Assembly (NCBI GenBank): GCA_021604885.1
Contig: BQJV01000188.1
Location: forward strand, 1 to 6,671
Reading direction: 5' to 3'
DNA from: Acidimicrobiales bacterium
Lineage (GTDB): Bacteria; Actinomycetota; Acidimicrobiia; Acidimicrobiales; Aldehydirespiratoraceae
Length of the DNA: 6,671 nucleotides
Shown one piece after another: positions 6,312 through 6,671 of this stretch. The position numbers were made by a program, and so were the translations under genes. The notes below the pieces were generated by a model. The model saw only the letters and a program-made list of their open reading frames with translations. It was not told the origin of the DNA and did no database searches. Every line of letters begins with the position of its first letter. Position 1 is the first letter of the stretch.

Positions 6312-6671
6312 TCAGTCCTCGCCTTCGTGGAAGGTGCCGTCGGCGTGGAAGTGCCCGCCCTTGGCGGGGCCCGAGCTGGCGGTGGCGAGCATGAGTTGGA
6401 AGGCGCCGTCGAGGACGACCTCGTCGCCCAGGCGGAGCCCGCTGTGGACGGCGGTCCAGCGGCCGTCGTCGAGCCCGAGGTCGGCTTCGACGCGGATGGC
6501 TTTGTTGGGGTCTTCGGGGTCGCGGCGGAAGAAGACGGAGACGAGTCCGTCTCGCTGGACGGCGGCGGTGGGGATCGCGAGGACGGGCTGGGCGGTGGTG
6601 TCGGTGATGACTTCGAGGTGTGCCGAGACGCCGGCGCGGGCCCACGGGGCGAGGGCTTCGGGGGTGACGAG
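6312..6671 (-). CDS. RND periplasmic adaptor (membrane fusion protein), C-terminal part
   Basis: Translating the minus strand from the window edge to the TGA at 6314-6312 gives 119 residues with no internal stop; the N-terminus is outside the window. The visible part covers the end of the beta-barrel and the membrane-proximal domain of an HlyD/CzcB/CusB-type adaptor. The hallmark block is PVLAIPTAAVQRDGLVSVFF, equivalent to the 'vPxxAV...G...Vfv' signature; later come GLRLGDEVVLDGAFQLM and a Gly/His tail (GGHFHADGTFHEGED). The adaptor sits in the periplasm and links the permease to an outer-membrane factor. The stop is 5 nt before the permease start, and the permease Shine-Dalgarno lies inside its last codons, so the two are cotranscribed. 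The outer-membrane channel gene is not in view and may lie further upstream on this strand or elsewhere. Confidence 0.9.
   Translation of the reverse strand, partial: LVTPEALAPWARAGVSAHLEVITDTTAQPVLAIPTAAVQRDGLVSVFFRRDPEDPNKAIRVEADLGLDDGRWTAVHSGLRLGDEVVLDGAFQLMLATASSGPAKGGHFHADGTFHEGED

Noticed and set aside
6307..6645. 113-codon upstream extension of the permease frame
   Set aside because: It is Arg/Pro-rich and overlaps the adaptor coding region in a different frame. Permease homology begins at the ATG at 6306, which has its own Shine-Dalgarno.

Overview
This is a GC-rich window (roughly two-thirds G+C by eye) with a Gram-negative-type cell envelope: a tripartite efflux pump, a lipobox lipoprotein and a PepSY membrane protein. 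The gene types, the large BNR-repeat protein and the base composition fit a planctomycete, perhaps Phycisphaerae-like. That assignment is inference; no marker gene is present.

Layout from left to right. The + strand carries the 3' end of a large BNR/Asp-box (sortilin/VPS10-like) beta-propeller protein (2-745). All other genes lie on the minus strand, so transcription there runs right to left. In that order they are: the C-terminal part of a periplasmic adaptor (membrane fusion protein) cut by the window edge (6312-6671); a full-length RND permease of the heavy-metal-efflux-like CzcA/CusA group (3112-6306); a His/Asp-rich lipoprotein (2591-3115); a PLP-dependent trans-sulfuration enzyme of the cystathionine gamma-synthase/lyase family (1306-2472); and a small two-helix PepSY membrane protein (727-1269), whose 3' end overlaps the BNR gene by 19 bp in convergent orientation.

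The adaptor, permease and lipoprotein form one tight unit. There are 5 nt between adaptor and permease, then a 4-nt ATGA overlap between permease and lipoprotein, each with a good Shine-Dalgarno site inside the preceding gene. The adaptor would bridge the permease to an outer-membrane channel, whose gene is not in view. The lipoprotein, with 12 His and 16 Asp in about 40 residues after its lipidated Cys, is probably a periplasmic metal-binding accessory. The adaptor also ends in a short His-containing tail. Together they suggest divalent-metal export, but the substrate is not determined. The permease lacks the CusA methionine triad, which argues against a CusA-type Cu(I)/Ag(I) path.

The trans-sulfuration gene follows a 118-bp gap with a possible -10 element and is probably a separate metabolic unit, although it could be read through from the pump operon. 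The most unusual points are the coupled His/Asp-rich lipoprotein, an apparent ~20-residue insertion in the permease, a non-canonical cofactor-loop motif in the PLP enzyme, and an in-frame 15-bp duplication that doubles the lipoprotein stop codon. I see no RNA genes, mobile elements, CRISPR arrays or origins.
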